DNA of 64,000 nucleotides from Klebsiella michiganensis. Its GTDB lineage: Bacteria > Pseudomonadota > Gammaproteobacteria > Enterobacterales > Enterobacteriaceae. Where the stretch lies: the NCBI RefSeq assembly GCF_002925905.1, contig NZ_PRDB01000001.1, positions 186,001-250,000 on the forward strand. The letters run 5' to 3'. Both the position numbers and the translations under genes were made by a program. Below the pieces are notes generated by a model. The model was given only the letters and a program-made list of their open reading frames with translations. It was not told the origin of the DNA and ran no database searches. Within the stretch, counting starts at the first letter, position 1; the number at the start of each line of letters is the position of its first letter. Shown in pieces: positions 28,198 through 39,537 of this stretch.

Positions 28198-29345
28198 TAC
28201 CATTCCGCGACGCTACCATCCTCATGCCGCCACAACGGATTACGCCAGTCCGGCGCATTCTGACTTAATTCAATGACCCGCGCTTCATCGATTTCTACGC
28301 CAAGCCCGGGCTTCATTAATGGTTTAAAGAAACCGCCTTCCATATTGAAGTCGTCTTTATTTTTCACAAAGTCGAGTAATTCCGCGCCCTTGTTATAGTG
28401 AATGCCCATACTTTGCTCCTGGAAGACGGCGTTATAGGAGACAAAATCGACGTGCAGGCAGGCGGCAAGCGCAACAGGCCCCAGCGGGCAGTGCGGCGCC
28501 AGCGCCACGTCGTAGGCTTCGGCCATTCCGGCGATTTTATAGCACTCGGTAATACCGCCCGCGTGCGACAGATCGGGTTGGAGAATGGCCAGCCCACCGG
28601 CTTCCAGCACGCGTTTAAACTCGAAGCGCGAGAACATGCGTTCGCCCGCCGCGATAGGAATCGAGGTTTGCGCCGCCAGCCGCGGATAATATTCCGCCTG
28701 CTCGGCAAGAACCGGCTCTTCAATAAACAGCGGGCGATATTGCTCCAGCTCTTTAATCAGCACCTTCGCCATTGGCGCGCTAACGCGGCCGTGAAAATCG
28801 AGACCGAACTCAATTTCATTGCCGAACGCTTCGCGAATTTGCGCCACGGTATTCACCGCCGCATCCACCGCGCGAGAATTATCGATCAGCCCCAGCTCTT
28901 CGCAGCCGTTTAATTTGAAGGTATCAAAACCAATACCGCGCAGCTTCTTGATGCCATCAATCACCTCTGCCGGACGGTCGCCGCCAACCCAGCTGTAGGC
29001 TTTAATTTTGTCACGCACCAGGCCGCCCATTAGCTGCCAGACCGGCGCGTTCAGCACTTTGCCTTTAATATCCCACAGCGCCTGGTCGATACCGGCGATG
29101 GCGCTCATTAAAATCGGGCCGCCGCGGTAAAAGCCCGCGCGGTACATCACCTGCCACAGGTCGTTAATCCGCGCCGGATCCTGGCCTATGAGATATTCGC
29201 CGAGCTCATGCACCGCCGCCTCTACGGTGCGCGCGCGCCCTTCAATCACGGGCTCGCCCCAGCCAACCACGCCTTCGTCGGTTTCAATTTTTAGAAACAT
29301 CCAGCGCGGGGGTAAACGATACGTGGTGAGTTTGGTTATTTTCAT
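28197..29345 (-). CDS. dgoD: D-galactonate dehydratase DgoD
   Basis: Enolase-superfamily (mandelate racemase subgroup) enzyme of 382 residues that dehydrates D-galactonate to 2-keto-3-deoxygalactonate. The Mg ligands are seen as FGLDFHGR (Asp183), PLFIEEPV (Glu209) and AAGERMFSR (Glu235). The catalytic His pair is His185 (in DFH) and His285 (LAPHCPLGP). The capping domain is N-terminal ([14 protein letters not shown]). Its ATG overlaps the dgoA stop by four bases. Length and sequence match E. coli DgoD. Confidence 0.97.
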   Translation of the reverse strand: MKITKLTTYRLPPRWMFLKIETDEGVVGWGEPVIEGRARTVEAAVHELGEYLIGQDPARINDLWQVMYRAGFYRGGPILMSAIAGIDQALWDIKGKVLNAPVWQLMGGLVRDKIKAYSWVGGDRPAEVIDGIKKLRGIGFDTFKLNGCEELGLIDNSRAVDAAVNTVAQIREAFGNEIEFGLDFHGRVSAPMAKVLIKELEQYRPLFIEEPVLAEQAEYYPRLAAQTSIPIAAGERMFSRFEFKRVLEAGGLAILQPDLSHAGGITECYKIAGMAEAYDVALAPHCPLGPVALAACLHVDFVSYNAVFQEQSMGIHYNKGAELLDFVKNKDDFNMEGGFFKPLMKPGLGVEIDEARVIELSQNAPDWRNPLWRHEDGSVAEW

Positions 29346-29959
29346 TGCACTGCCTCTCGATACGCTTTAACAAATGCTGCCGCCTGCCGTTGGGTACGCT
29401 CTACGGATTGGCCAGCGCGATAGAGATCGCTGCCCAGCCCGGCACCGGTACAGCCTGCGTTTATCCACTGCGCCAGATTTTCCGGCGTCACGCCGCCCAC
29501 CGCAAAAACGGGCACCTCCGGCGGCAAAACGGCCTTTAGCGCTTTGATGTAGTCAGGGCCAAAAGCCGAAGATGGGAAGACTTTCAACGCCTGAGCCCCG
29601 GCGTCCAGCGCGGCGAACGCTTCCGTCGCCGTCGCGCATCCGGGACAAACCGTCATGCCGTAGCTCACCGCTCGGCGAATGACCTCGGGCTGAATATTGG
29701 GCGTGACGATAAGCCTGCAGCCCATTAGGGCAAGCTGGTCCACCCGCTCTGCATTAAGCACGGTGCCCGCGCCAATCAGCGCCTTATCACCATAAGCCTC
29801 AACAACGGCGGGAATACTCTTTTCCCACTGCGGTGAGTTAAGCGGAATTTCAACGGCGTCGAAGCCGGCGTCGATCGCCGCCCCCACGTGCGCCAGCGCC
29901 TCTTCCGGCGTAATCCCGCGCAGGATAGCGATAAGCGGTAAGTTAGTTTGCCACTGCAT
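29342..29959 (-). CDS. dgoA: 2-dehydro-3-deoxy-6-phosphogalactonate aldolase DgoA
   Basis: Class I aldolase of 205 residues that splits KDP-galactonate to pyruvate and glyceraldehyde 3-phosphate. It is a single TIM barrel of the KDPG/KHG family: the catalytic Glu is in [24 protein letters not shown] forms the substrate loop, and the Schiff-base Lys is in [19 protein letters not shown]. It overlaps dgoK at its start (17 bases) and dgoD at its stop (4 bases), so the operon is translationally coupled. E. coli DgoA is the same size. Confidence 0.96.
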   Translation of the reverse strand: MQWQTNLPLIAILRGITPEEALAHVGAAIDAGFDAVEIPLNSPQWEKSIPAVVEAYGDKALIGAGTVLNAERVDQLALMGCRLIVTPNIQPEVIRRAVSYGMTVCPGCATATEAFAALDAGAQALKVFPSSAFGPDYIKALKAVLPPEVPVFAVGGVTPENLAQWINAGCTGAGLGSDLYRAGQSVERTQRQAAAFVKAYREAVQ

Positions 29960-30818
29960 GGATGATGCTCCTTATTCCTGTCTGAAATGCGTTGTCGCCC
30001 GACACCACGGTGGTCTGACGGCCAATGGCGCTCAGGGCCTGCTGATAGCGGTTCGCCAGCGCCTCGCCGGCGACAATGGTGACCTGCTGGTCGCGAAAGC
30101 GTTGGCTCAGGGTGGCGACTTCCGCACCAATCAGCAGTCCCGACAGAAACTCGCCAACATGCGCGCGCGGCAGCGAACCCAGCACGTGTGAAGCGCGAAC
30201 CTCAAAAAGCTGCGGCAGGATGTCTGGCGAATGCAGGCCGCGCTCAAGCCCGGCGTTAAACGCGTCAGGCGCGGAGACCTGCTCCGGTAACCCGGCGCCG
30301 ACCAGCGAGTGGCGCAGCAGCAGGTGATGCAGTTCGCCGGTCATCACCGTGCGAAAGTCGTTAATTTGTTGGCGGTCTGCCTGCACCCATTTGCAGTGGG
30401 TGCCGGGCATCACGTAGACGGAAGAAGGGGCTATCGCCCGCGCGCCGAGGAGCTGAGTCTCTTCGCCGCGCATCACATTATGGTTATCGTCGCGAGAGAC
30501 GCTGAGTCCGGGAATAATCCAGACGTTGTCGCTAACGGCAGTTAATTGTTCACCAATGGCGGAGAAATGAACGGGAACCGGCAAGTAGGGTACCGCCTGC
30601 CAGCCGACGTTACTGCCGACCATTCCTGCCATCACCGCCGGGGTCGCGCCGTCGCGCCAGCCCCGGGTTATTTCGCTAAACACCGCGGCGGGGGAGTGTC
30701 CGTTCAGACGCGTGACGCCTGCTTCCGATTGCCTGCTCTCCAGGCACCGTTCGCCCTGATAGAGCCAGGCGCGCAGGTTGGTCGATCCCCAGTCAATTGC
30801 GATGTAGCGAGATGTCAT
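29943..30818 (-). CDS. dgoK: 2-dehydro-3-deoxygalactonokinase DgoK
   Basis: ATP-dependent sugar-acid kinase of the ASKHA fold, 291 residues, that phosphorylates 2-keto-3-deoxygalactonate before aldol cleavage. The phosphate-1 motif is at the N-terminus (IAIDWGSTNLRAWLYQG). The central MPGTHCKWVQ and the C-terminal GEALANRYQQAL are conserved in the family. The start overlaps the dgoR stop by four bases, and the end overlaps dgoA. It completes the De Ley-Doudoroff-type galactonate route together with DgoD and DgoA. Confidence 0.95.
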   Translation of the reverse strand: MTSRYIAIDWGSTNLRAWLYQGERCLESRQSEAGVTRLNGHSPAAVFSEITRGWRDGATPAVMAGMVGSNVGWQAVPYLPVPVHFSAIGEQLTAVSDNVWIIPGLSVSRDDNHNVMRGEETQLLGARAIAPSSVYVMPGTHCKWVQADRQQINDFRTVMTGELHHLLLRHSLVGAGLPEQVSAPDAFNAGLERGLHSPDILPQLFEVRASHVLGSLPRAHVGEFLSGLLIGAEVATLSQRFRDQQVTIVAGEALANRYQQALSAIGRQTTVVSGDNAFQTGIRSIIHAVAN

Positions 30819-31504
30819 GTGATTTCCTTTAACCTTCGTGTCGAGCTGGCGATCATGGTGAGCGCCGCCTGCTCCGCCGCTTCGCTGTCCTGATGCCGGA
30901 TGGCGTCAAACAGCGCCTTATGTTCCTGGAGCGTTTTCGGCATATTGGCCTCATCGCCCATCCACGTTCTTTCAAATACCGCCCGCTGTAGCGAGCTGAT
31001 CGCCACGTTGAGCTGCTGCAGAACCGGGTTATGCACCGACTGCAGCACCGCCTCGTGATAGCGAATATCCGCTTCGTTAAACGCTTCCCTGTCCTGGTTA
31101 TTGGCGATCATGTCGTTGAGCGCGTCTTCTATTTGCGCCAGGTCGCTCGACGTCGCGCGCTCTGCCGCCCAGCGGGCGATCGCGGGTTCAACCAGGTTAC
31201 GTACCTCGCTCATCGCGCTAATCAGCCGCGGGTCGTAATCACTCTCCAATACCCACTGTAAAACGTCGGTGTCGAGATAATTCCACTGGTTGCGCGGGGT
31301 AACGAACGCGCCGCGATAGCGCTTCATTTCAATCAGCCGCTTAGCCATCAACGAACGGAACACTTCGCGAATGATATTGCGCGAGGTGGCAAACTCCTCA
31401 CACAGGTCGGCTTCCGCGGGCAGCGCAGAGCCGGGAACGTATTTGCCGCTGACAATCTGCTTGCCCAGCGTGATGACGATGCGATCGGTTTTATTGAGAG
31501 TCAT
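30815..31504 (-). CDS. dgoR: GntR/FadR-family repressor DgoR
   Basis: Repressor of the dgo operon, 229 residues. The N-terminal winged helix is at residues 8-72 (GSALPAEADLCEEFATSRNI, IREVFRSLMAKRLIEMKRYR). The C-terminal all-helical FCD domain has the metal/ligand residues (EVRNLVEPAIARW, EADIRYHEAVLQS). D-galactonate is the expected inducer. First gene of dgoRKADT and so probably autoregulated. Upstream lie three copies of the TTGTAGTAC half-site. Length equals E. coli DgoR. Confidence 0.95.
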   Translation of the reverse strand: MTLNKTDRIVITLGKQIVSGKYVPGSALPAEADLCEEFATSRNIIREVFRSLMAKRLIEMKRYRGAFVTPRNQWNYLDTDVLQWVLESDYDPRLISAMSEVRNLVEPAIARWAAERATSSDLAQIEDALNDMIANNQDREAFNEADIRYHEAVLQSVHNPVLQQLNVAISSLQRAVFERTWMGDEANMPKTLQEHKALFDAIRHQDSEAAEQAALTMIASSTRRLKEIT

Positions 31505-31567
31505 GGAAAGTCCTTGTGCTCTGGATGTCTCTCTACTTTACCGCGACAGACGGTTTTAACCGCAACT

Positions 31568-31641
31568 TTGTAGTACTAACGTGATGCCACTCGTCATTGC
31601 CATGAACACAATGTAGTACAACACAAACATGTTGTACTACA
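31568..31641. promoter_or_regulatory. DgoR operator sites
   Basis: Three half-sites lie upstream of dgoR. TTGTAGTAC at 31568-31576 stands alone. TGTAGTACAAC at 31612-31622 and GTTGTACTACA at 31631-31641 form a perfect 11-bp inverted repeat around an eight-base spacer. The TTGTAGTACAAC-like half sites match what is known of the E. coli DgoR operators. Confidence 0.8.
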
Positions 31642-31703
31642 ATTTAGATCACAAAAACGACAATTCGGTTTGGAGATTTTGCGGCGGGGTAAACTCAGGG
31701 CAT

Positions 31704-31732
31704 AAAAAAACCCGCGATTAACGCGGGTTTTT
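31704..31732 (-). terminator. yidA terminator (bidirectional)
   Basis: AAACCCGCG / CGCGGGTTT stem flanked by A and T runs, 14 bases past the yidA stop; it can work on both strands. Confidence 0.88.
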
Positions 31733-31745
31733 CAGAAAGAGATTT

Positions 31746-32558
31746 TTAGTTTAAGACATATTTTTCAATAGCATATGCCACACCGTCTTCCAGATTGGAT
31801 TTGGTGATAAAGTTTGCCGCTTCTTTGACGGCCGGAATCGCGTTATCCATCGCCACGCCGACGCCAGCGTATTCAATCATTGCGATGTCGTTTTCCTGAT
31901 CGCCAATCGCCATCACCTCTTCCGGCTGGATGCCCAGCGCATCGGCCAGCGATTTCACGCCGGTACCTTTGGTGACGCGTTTATCAAGAATTTCAAGGAA
32001 GTACGGCGCGCTTTTCAGCACGGTGTACTTCTCTTTCACTTCAGCCGGAATGCGGGCGATAGCTTTGTCCAGAATCGCCGGCTCATCGATCATCATCACT
32101 TTCAGCAGCTGGATATTCGGATCCATCTTTTCGGCTTCGCAGAAGACCAGCGGGATCGTCGCCACGTAGGATTCATGTACCGTGTAATAGCTCACATCGC
32201 GGTTCGCGGTATACAGGGTGTTACGATCGAGCGCGTGGAAGTGGGAGCCGACATCGCGGGCCAGCTGTTCCAGATAGCGGTAGTCGTCGTAGCCCAGCGC
32301 GGTTTGCGCAACGGTACTGCCGTCGCTCGCCTTCTGCACTAAAGCACCGTTATAGGTGATGCAGTAATCTCCAGGCTGCTCCATATGCAGTTCTTTCAGA
32401 TAGCTGTGCACGCCAGCGTAAGGACGGCCGGTGGTCAGCACCACGTTGACGCCGCGTTCACGGGCTGCGGCAATCGCGGTTTTCACCGCAGGAGAGATAG
32501 TGTGGTCAGGCAGCAGCAGCGTGCCGTCCATATCGATTGCAATCAGTTTAATAGCCAT
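31746..32558 (-). CDS. yidA: Sugar phosphatase YidA (HAD, Cof type)
   Basis: Haloacid-dehalogenase phosphatase of 270 residues, same length as E. coli YidA, which acts on several sugar phosphates. Motif I is LIAIDMDGTLLLPD with both catalytic Asp; motif II is VVLTTGRPY; Lys is in ILDKRVTKGTGVKSLAD; motif IV is AIGDQENDIAMIEYAG. A type IIB cap sits between residues 85 and 195. The gene is alone and follows dgoR in the same direction, but has its own terminator. In E. coli, yidB lies next to it; here that gene is absent. Confidence 0.96.
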   Translation of the reverse strand: MAIKLIAIDMDGTLLLPDHTISPAVKTAIAAARERGVNVVLTTGRPYAGVHSYLKELHMEQPGDYCITYNGALVQKASDGSTVAQTALGYDDYRYLEQLARDVGSHFHALDRNTLYTANRDVSYYTVHESYVATIPLVFCEAEKMDPNIQLLKVMMIDEPAILDKAIARIPAEVKEKYTVLKSAPYFLEILDKRVTKGTGVKSLADALGIQPEEVMAIGDQENDIAMIEYAGVGVAMDNAIPAVKEAANFITKSNLEDGVAYAIEKYVLN

Positions 32559-32673
32559 GAAATCCCCGGGTAAGATGAGTCCTTACTCATGCTAACGCGA
32601 TTAAGCCCACAAAAATAGAGCTACATTGCGCAGCAGAACCCCCCCTTTTAGGCAAGATCCGGGGAACGGGGTC

Positions 32674-33699
32674 TTACTCGCGGGTGAGCACGATTTTGCC
32701 AAACGCACCGCGATCGAGGTGTTCAAGCGCCTGTGCAAGCTGGTTAAAGCGGTAACGGTGCTCAATCACCGGTTTCAGCCTGGTCACGTCAACGGCGCGG
32801 ACGAAATCTTCCAGTGCGCGACGGTGCCCAACGCCAATACCTTGAATCACCGGGGATTTCAGCAACAGTTCGCCCGCGGGCAGCGAGATTTCACTGCCGG
32901 CCAGCACGCCGATGACCGAAATACGCCCATGAACCGCCACGGCGCGCAGGGAATGCCTCAGGTTCTCCCCGCCAACGGTTTCAATGATGTGGTCGATGCC
33001 GCGATCGTTCGTCAGTTCGTATATCCCTTCAGCCCAGTCGCCTTTAAGCCGGTTGATGCCATAATCGGCGCCGAGTTGTTTGGCCTGCGCCAGTTTTTCA
33101 TCGCTCCCGGACGTGACAAAAACCTCTGCCCCCTGCGCTTTGGCAATTTGCAAAGCGAATATCGCCACACCGCCCGTGCCCTGCACCAGCACCGATTGCC
33201 CGGCGCGTAAATGACCGCGCTCCACCAGCGCGAACCATGCGGTAAGCCCGGCGCACGGTAACGTGCTGGCCTCGGCGTCATCCAGGGTTTCCGGGGCGGC
33301 CACCAGCCCGTTTTCATTCACAATCACGTACTCAGACAGCATGCCCTGGAAGTAACCGCCGGTCGTTTTATAGGGCAAAGTGCGGGCGTCCGCTGTTGGC
33401 CTACCGTCGACCCACTCCGGGAAAAAGGTCGAGATGACGCGAGCGCCGGGTGTGAAACGCGTGACGCCCTCGCCCGTACTTTCCACCACGCCCGCCATAT
33501 CGGACGCCGGCGTAAACGGGAAGGAAAGCGCAATCGGCATGGTGCCTTCAATGACCATTTTATCGCGATAGTTGAGCGCAACGGCGTTCACCCGTACGCA
33601 GACTTCACCCGGCCCTGGCTGCGGAACAGGCGCCTGGATGAGTTTGAGGTTATCGCGCCCGAGGGCGTCCATGGACCAGCGTTGCATTGTCTCAGTCAT
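32674..33699 (-). CDS. Zinc-free MDR alcohol dehydrogenase/quinone oxidoreductase-like protein
   Basis: Medium-chain dehydrogenase/reductase of 341 residues. GroES-like N-terminal domain (PQPGPGEVCVRVNAVALNYR) and a Rossmann NAD(P) domain with GTGGVAIFALQIAKAQGAEV. The four-Cys structural zinc lobe of classical alcohol dehydrogenases is not seen, so it is closer to the quinone-oxidoreductase branch. Substrate unknown. It is divergent from a LysR gene that may control it, a common pairing. This two-gene unit sits between yidA and gyrB, where E. coli carries yidB, so it is an accessory replacement. Confidence 0.82.
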   Translation of the reverse strand: MTETMQRWSMDALGRDNLKLIQAPVPQPGPGEVCVRVNAVALNYRDKMVIEGTMPIALSFPFTPASDMAGVVESTGEGVTRFTPGARVISTFFPEWVDGRPTADARTLPYKTTGGYFQGMLSEYVIVNENGLVAAPETLDDAEASTLPCAGLTAWFALVERGHLRAGQSVLVQGTGGVAIFALQIAKAQGAEVFVTSGSDEKLAQAKQLGADYGINRLKGDWAEGIYELTNDRGIDHIIETVGGENLRHSLRAVAVHGRISVIGVLAGSEISLPAGELLLKSPVIQGIGVGHRRALEDFVRAVDVTRLKPVIEHRYRFNQLAQALEHLDRGAFGKIVLTRE

Positions 33700-33809
33700 T
33701 TTTTCTCTCCTGCCATTAAATAAGCTTCAGGAGCGACAGTCTACCGTTGACTCAGGGTCGCCAGTGGCGATAAGTTTTCCCATTATTGATGAAAGAAAAG
33801 ATACAATCT

Positions 33810-34745
33810 ATGACCGATACGCTGAAGGATATTCCGGTTTTTGTGGCCGCCGTTGAGGCGGGGAGTTTTGCTCAGGCCGCAATCCGTTTGCATTTGTCGC
33901 GTTCGGCGGTAGGAAAGAGCATCGCTCGCCTTGAGGAGCGACTGGGGGTACGTCTGTTTCAACGTACGACCCGCAGCCAAAGCCTGACCGACAACGGCGC
34001 CCTTTTTTATGAACACTGCCTGCGCGCGCTGGAGGAAATTCGGGGCGCAGAATCGCTGCTGGAAACGGGGAAACAGCAGGTCAGTGGCCGCCTGCGCGTG
34101 GCCATGCCGGTGCTGTTTGGCCGCCAGTGCGTCGCCCCGCTGCTGATCGCGCTGGCGCAGGAACATCCAGGCCTTGAGCTGGAGATGTCATTCAGCGATC
34201 GCGTGGTGGATCTCGTCGAGGAAGGGTTTGATATGGCGGTGCGTAACGGCACGCTTCAGGACAGCAGCGTTCTGGTCGCCAGAAGACTGGGAGAACACCG
34301 CATGGTGCTGTGCGCCGCGCCGGATTATCTGCTGAAGAAGGGCACGCCGCAAAGCGTTGATGATTTACCCCATCATGCGGCCATTAACTATCTGCAGGCA
34401 GGCAGAGTGCTCTCCTGGCAGCTGATGGATAGCGAAGGTGCCTCGCACACCTTCACTCCCCGTTCATCGCTCAATATGGATGATTTGCAGGCGATTTGCG
34501 ACGCTGCGCTGGCCGGACACGGCATTGCATGGCTGCCCTGCTGGATGGTCAGCAAAGAAATTCATCAGGGAAAACTCGTTCCGCTGTTAAAGCAGGCGCC
34601 GGATGTGCGCTTCGACGTTCACGCGGTCTGGCAACAGACGCCGCATCTACCGCTGAGGGTGAGAATTGCCGTCGATACGCTCGCCAGCCGCTTACCGTCC
34701 GTGATGTCGCTGGACAGGCCTGAGCCCACAAAAAAGCCGCGCTAA
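33810..34745 (+). CDS. LysR-family regulator (likely of the adjacent dehydrogenase)
   Basis: LysR regulator of 311 residues from the ATG at 33810 (MTDTLKDIPVFVAAVEAGSF). An ATG at 33789 would add seven residues, and neither start has a strong ribosome-binding site. Winged helix at residues 5-65 (AQAAIRLHLSRSAVGKSIAR, LEERLGVRLFQRTTRSQSLT), then the effector domain (RLRVAMPVLFGRQCVAPLLI, ... DMAVRNGTLQDSSVLVARRL) of the CrgA/AaeR-like subgroup. It is divergent from the dehydrogenase across about 110 bases, so it probably regulates that gene. Its end lies within the gyrB terminator. Confidence 0.87.
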   Translation: MTDTLKDIPVFVAAVEAGSFAQAAIRLHLSRSAVGKSIARLEERLGVRLFQRTTRSQSLTDNGALFYEHCLRALEEIRGAESLLETGKQQVSGRLRVAMPVLFGRQCVAPLLIALAQEHPGLELEMSFSDRVVDLVEEGFDMAVRNGTLQDSSVLVARRLGEHRMVLCAAPDYLLKKGTPQSVDDLPHHAAINYLQAGRVLSWQLMDSEGASHTFTPRSSLNMDDLQAICDAALAGHGIAWLPCWMVSKEIHQGKLVPLLKQAPDVRFDVHAVWQQTPHLPLRVRIAVDTLASRLPSVMSLDRPEPTKKPR

Positions 34746-34755
34746 ACGCGCGGCC
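34729..34755 (-). terminator. gyrB terminator
   Basis: GCCGCG / CGCGGC stem, 24 bases beyond the gyrB stop and followed on the minus strand by a run of T. It overlaps the last five codons of the convergent LysR gene. Confidence 0.85.
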
Positions 34756-34777
34756 TGAGTATGGCGGTGTACGACGA

Positions 34778-37210
<2,433 letters not shown>

Positions 37211-37220
37211 TCATCTTAGG

Positions 37221-38294
37221 TTAATCCGCTATTTTACCCTTTTCCACGGTAAACATCTTCGAATTTTCGTCCGACATGTCCATAACGTGTTCAGCGCTAA
37301 TGGCGCTGACGAAAACCTGCGACTGCGTGGCTTTTAAGCGGCTGGCCAGCAGCCCGCGCCGCGCGTCGTCAAGTTCCGAGGCAAAATCATCTATCAGGTA
37401 CAGGCAGCGCCGCCCGCTTTCACGGGTCAGAAACTCGCCTTGCGCCAGTCGTAGGGCGCACATCAGCAGCTTAAGCTGCCCGCGTGACAATGTATCCTCT
37501 ACCGGCGCGCCGTCGGCACGAATGCGGAAATCCGCTTTGTGCGGGCCGTGGGCGGTATAGGTTAGCATGCGGTCGCGTTCGAAATTTCGCTCCAGCACCT
37601 CGGCATAATCCGTTTCTTTCTCCCAGCCGCGCTGGAAAGAGAAGGTGAGAGCAAACTCCGGTAAAAACTGCCGACAGGTATCCGCCATGTCTTCGACGAT
37701 AGCGGCACTGTATTCGGCCCGCCAGCGGCTGATTTGCTCCGCCAGCGGTATCAGCTCCAGATCCCAGGGCCGCAGCTGCGCATAGCGGCTGACCTGACGC
37801 AGCGCGGCGTTGCGCTGCTTCACCAGGCGCTTCAGGTTGCTCCAGGCGGTAAAGAATCCGGCTTCGTTGTGGAAGCATCCCCAGTCAAGGAACGCTCTTC
37901 TGTATTTGGGGCCGCCGTTGAGTAAAGTAAACCCCTCGGGCGTAATCAGCTGCATCGGCATCAGGTGCGCCAGCTCCGCCACTTTATGCCCGTCGGTACC
38001 ATCGATACGCACCTTGCTGTCGCCCTGCTTATCTTTTGTCAGGCCGATAGATACTTCTCGCTCTTCGCCCTGCAGGCGACCGTGCAGGACAAAGGACTCC
38101 TGCTCGTGACGAATCACGCGGCCAATCTGCAAACTACGAAACGCCCGACCGTGGCCAAGCGTGTAGATAGCTTCAAGTACGCTGGTTTTGCCGCTGCCGT
38201 TGGCGCCAACCAGGAAGTTAAAGCCGGGGGATAGGGCGAGATCCGCATTTTCAATATTGCGGAAGTCTTTGATTAGAAGTCGGGATAGCGACAT
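37221..38294 (-). CDS. recF: DNA repair and recombination protein RecF
   Basis: SMC-like ABC ATPase, 357 residues, that loads RecA at single-strand gaps with RecO and RecR. Walker A is [18 protein letters not shown] (residues 30-37). The ABC signature is [20 protein letters not shown], and Walker B plus D-loop is [17 protein letters not shown]. Length equals E. coli RecF. The usual close junction with dnaN is lost: 138 bases including a palindrome separate them. A rare-codon start region and GTTATGAGCTGAT upstream give a weak ribosome-binding site. Confidence 0.97.
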   Translation of the reverse strand: MSLSRLLIKDFRNIENADLALSPGFNFLVGANGSGKTSVLEAIYTLGHGRAFRSLQIGRVIRHEQESFVLHGRLQGEEREVSIGLTKDKQGDSKVRIDGTDGHKVAELAHLMPMQLITPEGFTLLNGGPKYRRAFLDWGCFHNEAGFFTAWSNLKRLVKQRNAALRQVSRYAQLRPWDLELIPLAEQISRWRAEYSAAIVEDMADTCRQFLPEFALTFSFQRGWEKETDYAEVLERNFERDRMLTYTAHGPHKADFRIRADGAPVEDTLSRGQLKLLMCALRLAQGEFLTRESGRRCLYLIDDFASELDDARRGLLASRLKATQSQVFVSAISAEHVMDMSDENSKMFTVEKGKIAD

Positions 38295-38432
38295 ATCAGC
38301 TCATAACCAGGGCGTTATCGGCGCAGTTAGTCTGGTTACGGCCAGCGCGCAGCAACCGGAGCGTACTAAAGTACGTGAGGATTGCGAGCACTGCCCGGAG
38401 CCAGAATAACAAGTAAGATAGCCCGATATTTT
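38295..38432 (-). repeat. Palindromic spacer between dnaN and recF
   Basis: 138 bp with an imperfect long hairpin centred on ACGTAC-TTTA-GTACGC (minus strand). Its arms contain CTCCGGGCAGTGCTCGCAAT and CTCCGGTTGCTGCGCGC. In E. coli dnaN and recF essentially abut. The sequence looks like a dispersed intergenic repeat rather than a gene and could act on mRNA stability or polarity. Confidence 0.65.
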
Positions 38433-39533
38433 CTACAGCCTCATAGGCATGACGACATAGGCTGCGGATTGAGAAGCCGCATCCTCAATCTGCACGCTCG
38501 ACACGGAATCGGTCAGCAGGATACGCACATTCTCGCACTTCAGCGCGTTAAGCACATCCAGTACATAGCTGACGTTAAAGCCGATTTCCATCTCAGTCCC
38601 GGCATAGGTGACGTCCAGAATCTCTTCCGCTTCTTCCTGTTCCGGGTTATTGGCGGTGATTTTCAGCTGATTTTCACTGACGTAAAGGCGCACGCCGCGG
38701 AATTTTTCGTTAGAAAGAATCGCCGCGCGGGCAAAGGCCTGCTTGAGAATATCGCAGCCGGCGTCCAGGTGCTTATCCGGGTTTTTCGGCAGTACGCGGC
38801 GATAGTCAGGGAAACGACCATCCACCAGCTTTGAAGTGAAGATAAAGTCGCCAACGTGAGCGCGGATATTGTTGCTGCCGATCTGCACGCGCAGCGGGGT
38901 ATCGCCGCCGTCGAGCATACGCATCAGCTCAATCACGCCTTTACGCGGTACGATCACCGAATGATTGGGCAGGGACTCTTCCAGCGGCATCGAGCAAACC
39001 GCCAGGCGGTGGCCGTCGGTCGCCACGGTGCGCAGTTCGCTGCCTTCGGTTTCAAACAGCATGCCGTTCAAGTAATAGCGAACGTCCTGGTGAGCCATCG
39101 AAAACTGCGTCGCCTCGATCAGGCGCTTCATGGTCGCCTGCGGCAGGGTAAATTCAACTTCGCTCTGCCAGTCATCAAGGTTGGGGAAATCCGCTGCAGG
39201 CAGCGTAGAGAGCGAGAAGCGGCTGCGACCGGAACGCACCAGCATACGCTCGCCTTCCAGCTGTACCGCGATCTCCGCGCCTTCAGGCAGGCCGCGGCAG
39301 ATATCAAAAAATTTACGCGCCGGAACGGTTGTTGCTCCCGCTTCGTGCGGCTGAATCAGCGCAACGCGCGCGACCATTTCCATTTCCAGATCGGTACCGG
39401 TCAGCGACAGCGCGCCATCGGTAACCTGAAGGAGCAGGTTGCCAAGAATCGGTAGCGTCGGACGACCACCTAAAGGACCGCTCACCTGTTGCAGCGGTTT
39501 TAATAAATGTTCACGTTCTACGGTAAATTTCAT
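38433..39533 (-). CDS. dnaN: DNA polymerase III beta sliding clamp
   Basis: Ring-shaped processivity clamp, 366 residues, the exact E. coli length. Three similar clamp domains follow (about 1-120, 128-246, 247-366). N-terminus MKFTVEREHLLKPLQQVSGP and C-terminus ending YVVMPMRL, the hydrophobic pocket that binds polymerases and DnaA-inactivation factors. It follows dnaA with only four bases between (39534-39537). It is co-transcribed from the dnaA promoters and from internal promoters inside dnaA. Confidence 0.99.
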   Translation of the reverse strand: MKFTVEREHLLKPLQQVSGPLGGRPTLPILGNLLLQVTDGALSLTGTDLEMEMVARVALIQPHEAGATTVPARKFFDICRGLPEGAEIAVQLEGERMLVRSGRSRFSLSTLPAADFPNLDDWQSEVEFTLPQATMKRLIEATQFSMAHQDVRYYLNGMLFETEGSELRTVATDGHRLAVCSMPLEESLPNHSVIVPRKGVIELMRMLDGGDTPLRVQIGSNNIRAHVGDFIFTSKLVDGRFPDYRRVLPKNPDKHLDAGCDILKQAFARAAILSNEKFRGVRLYVSENQLKITANNPEQEEAEEILDVTYAGTEMEIGFNVSYVLDVLNALKCENVRILLTDSVSSVQIEDAASQSAAYVVMPMRL

Positions 39534-39537
39534 AGCG

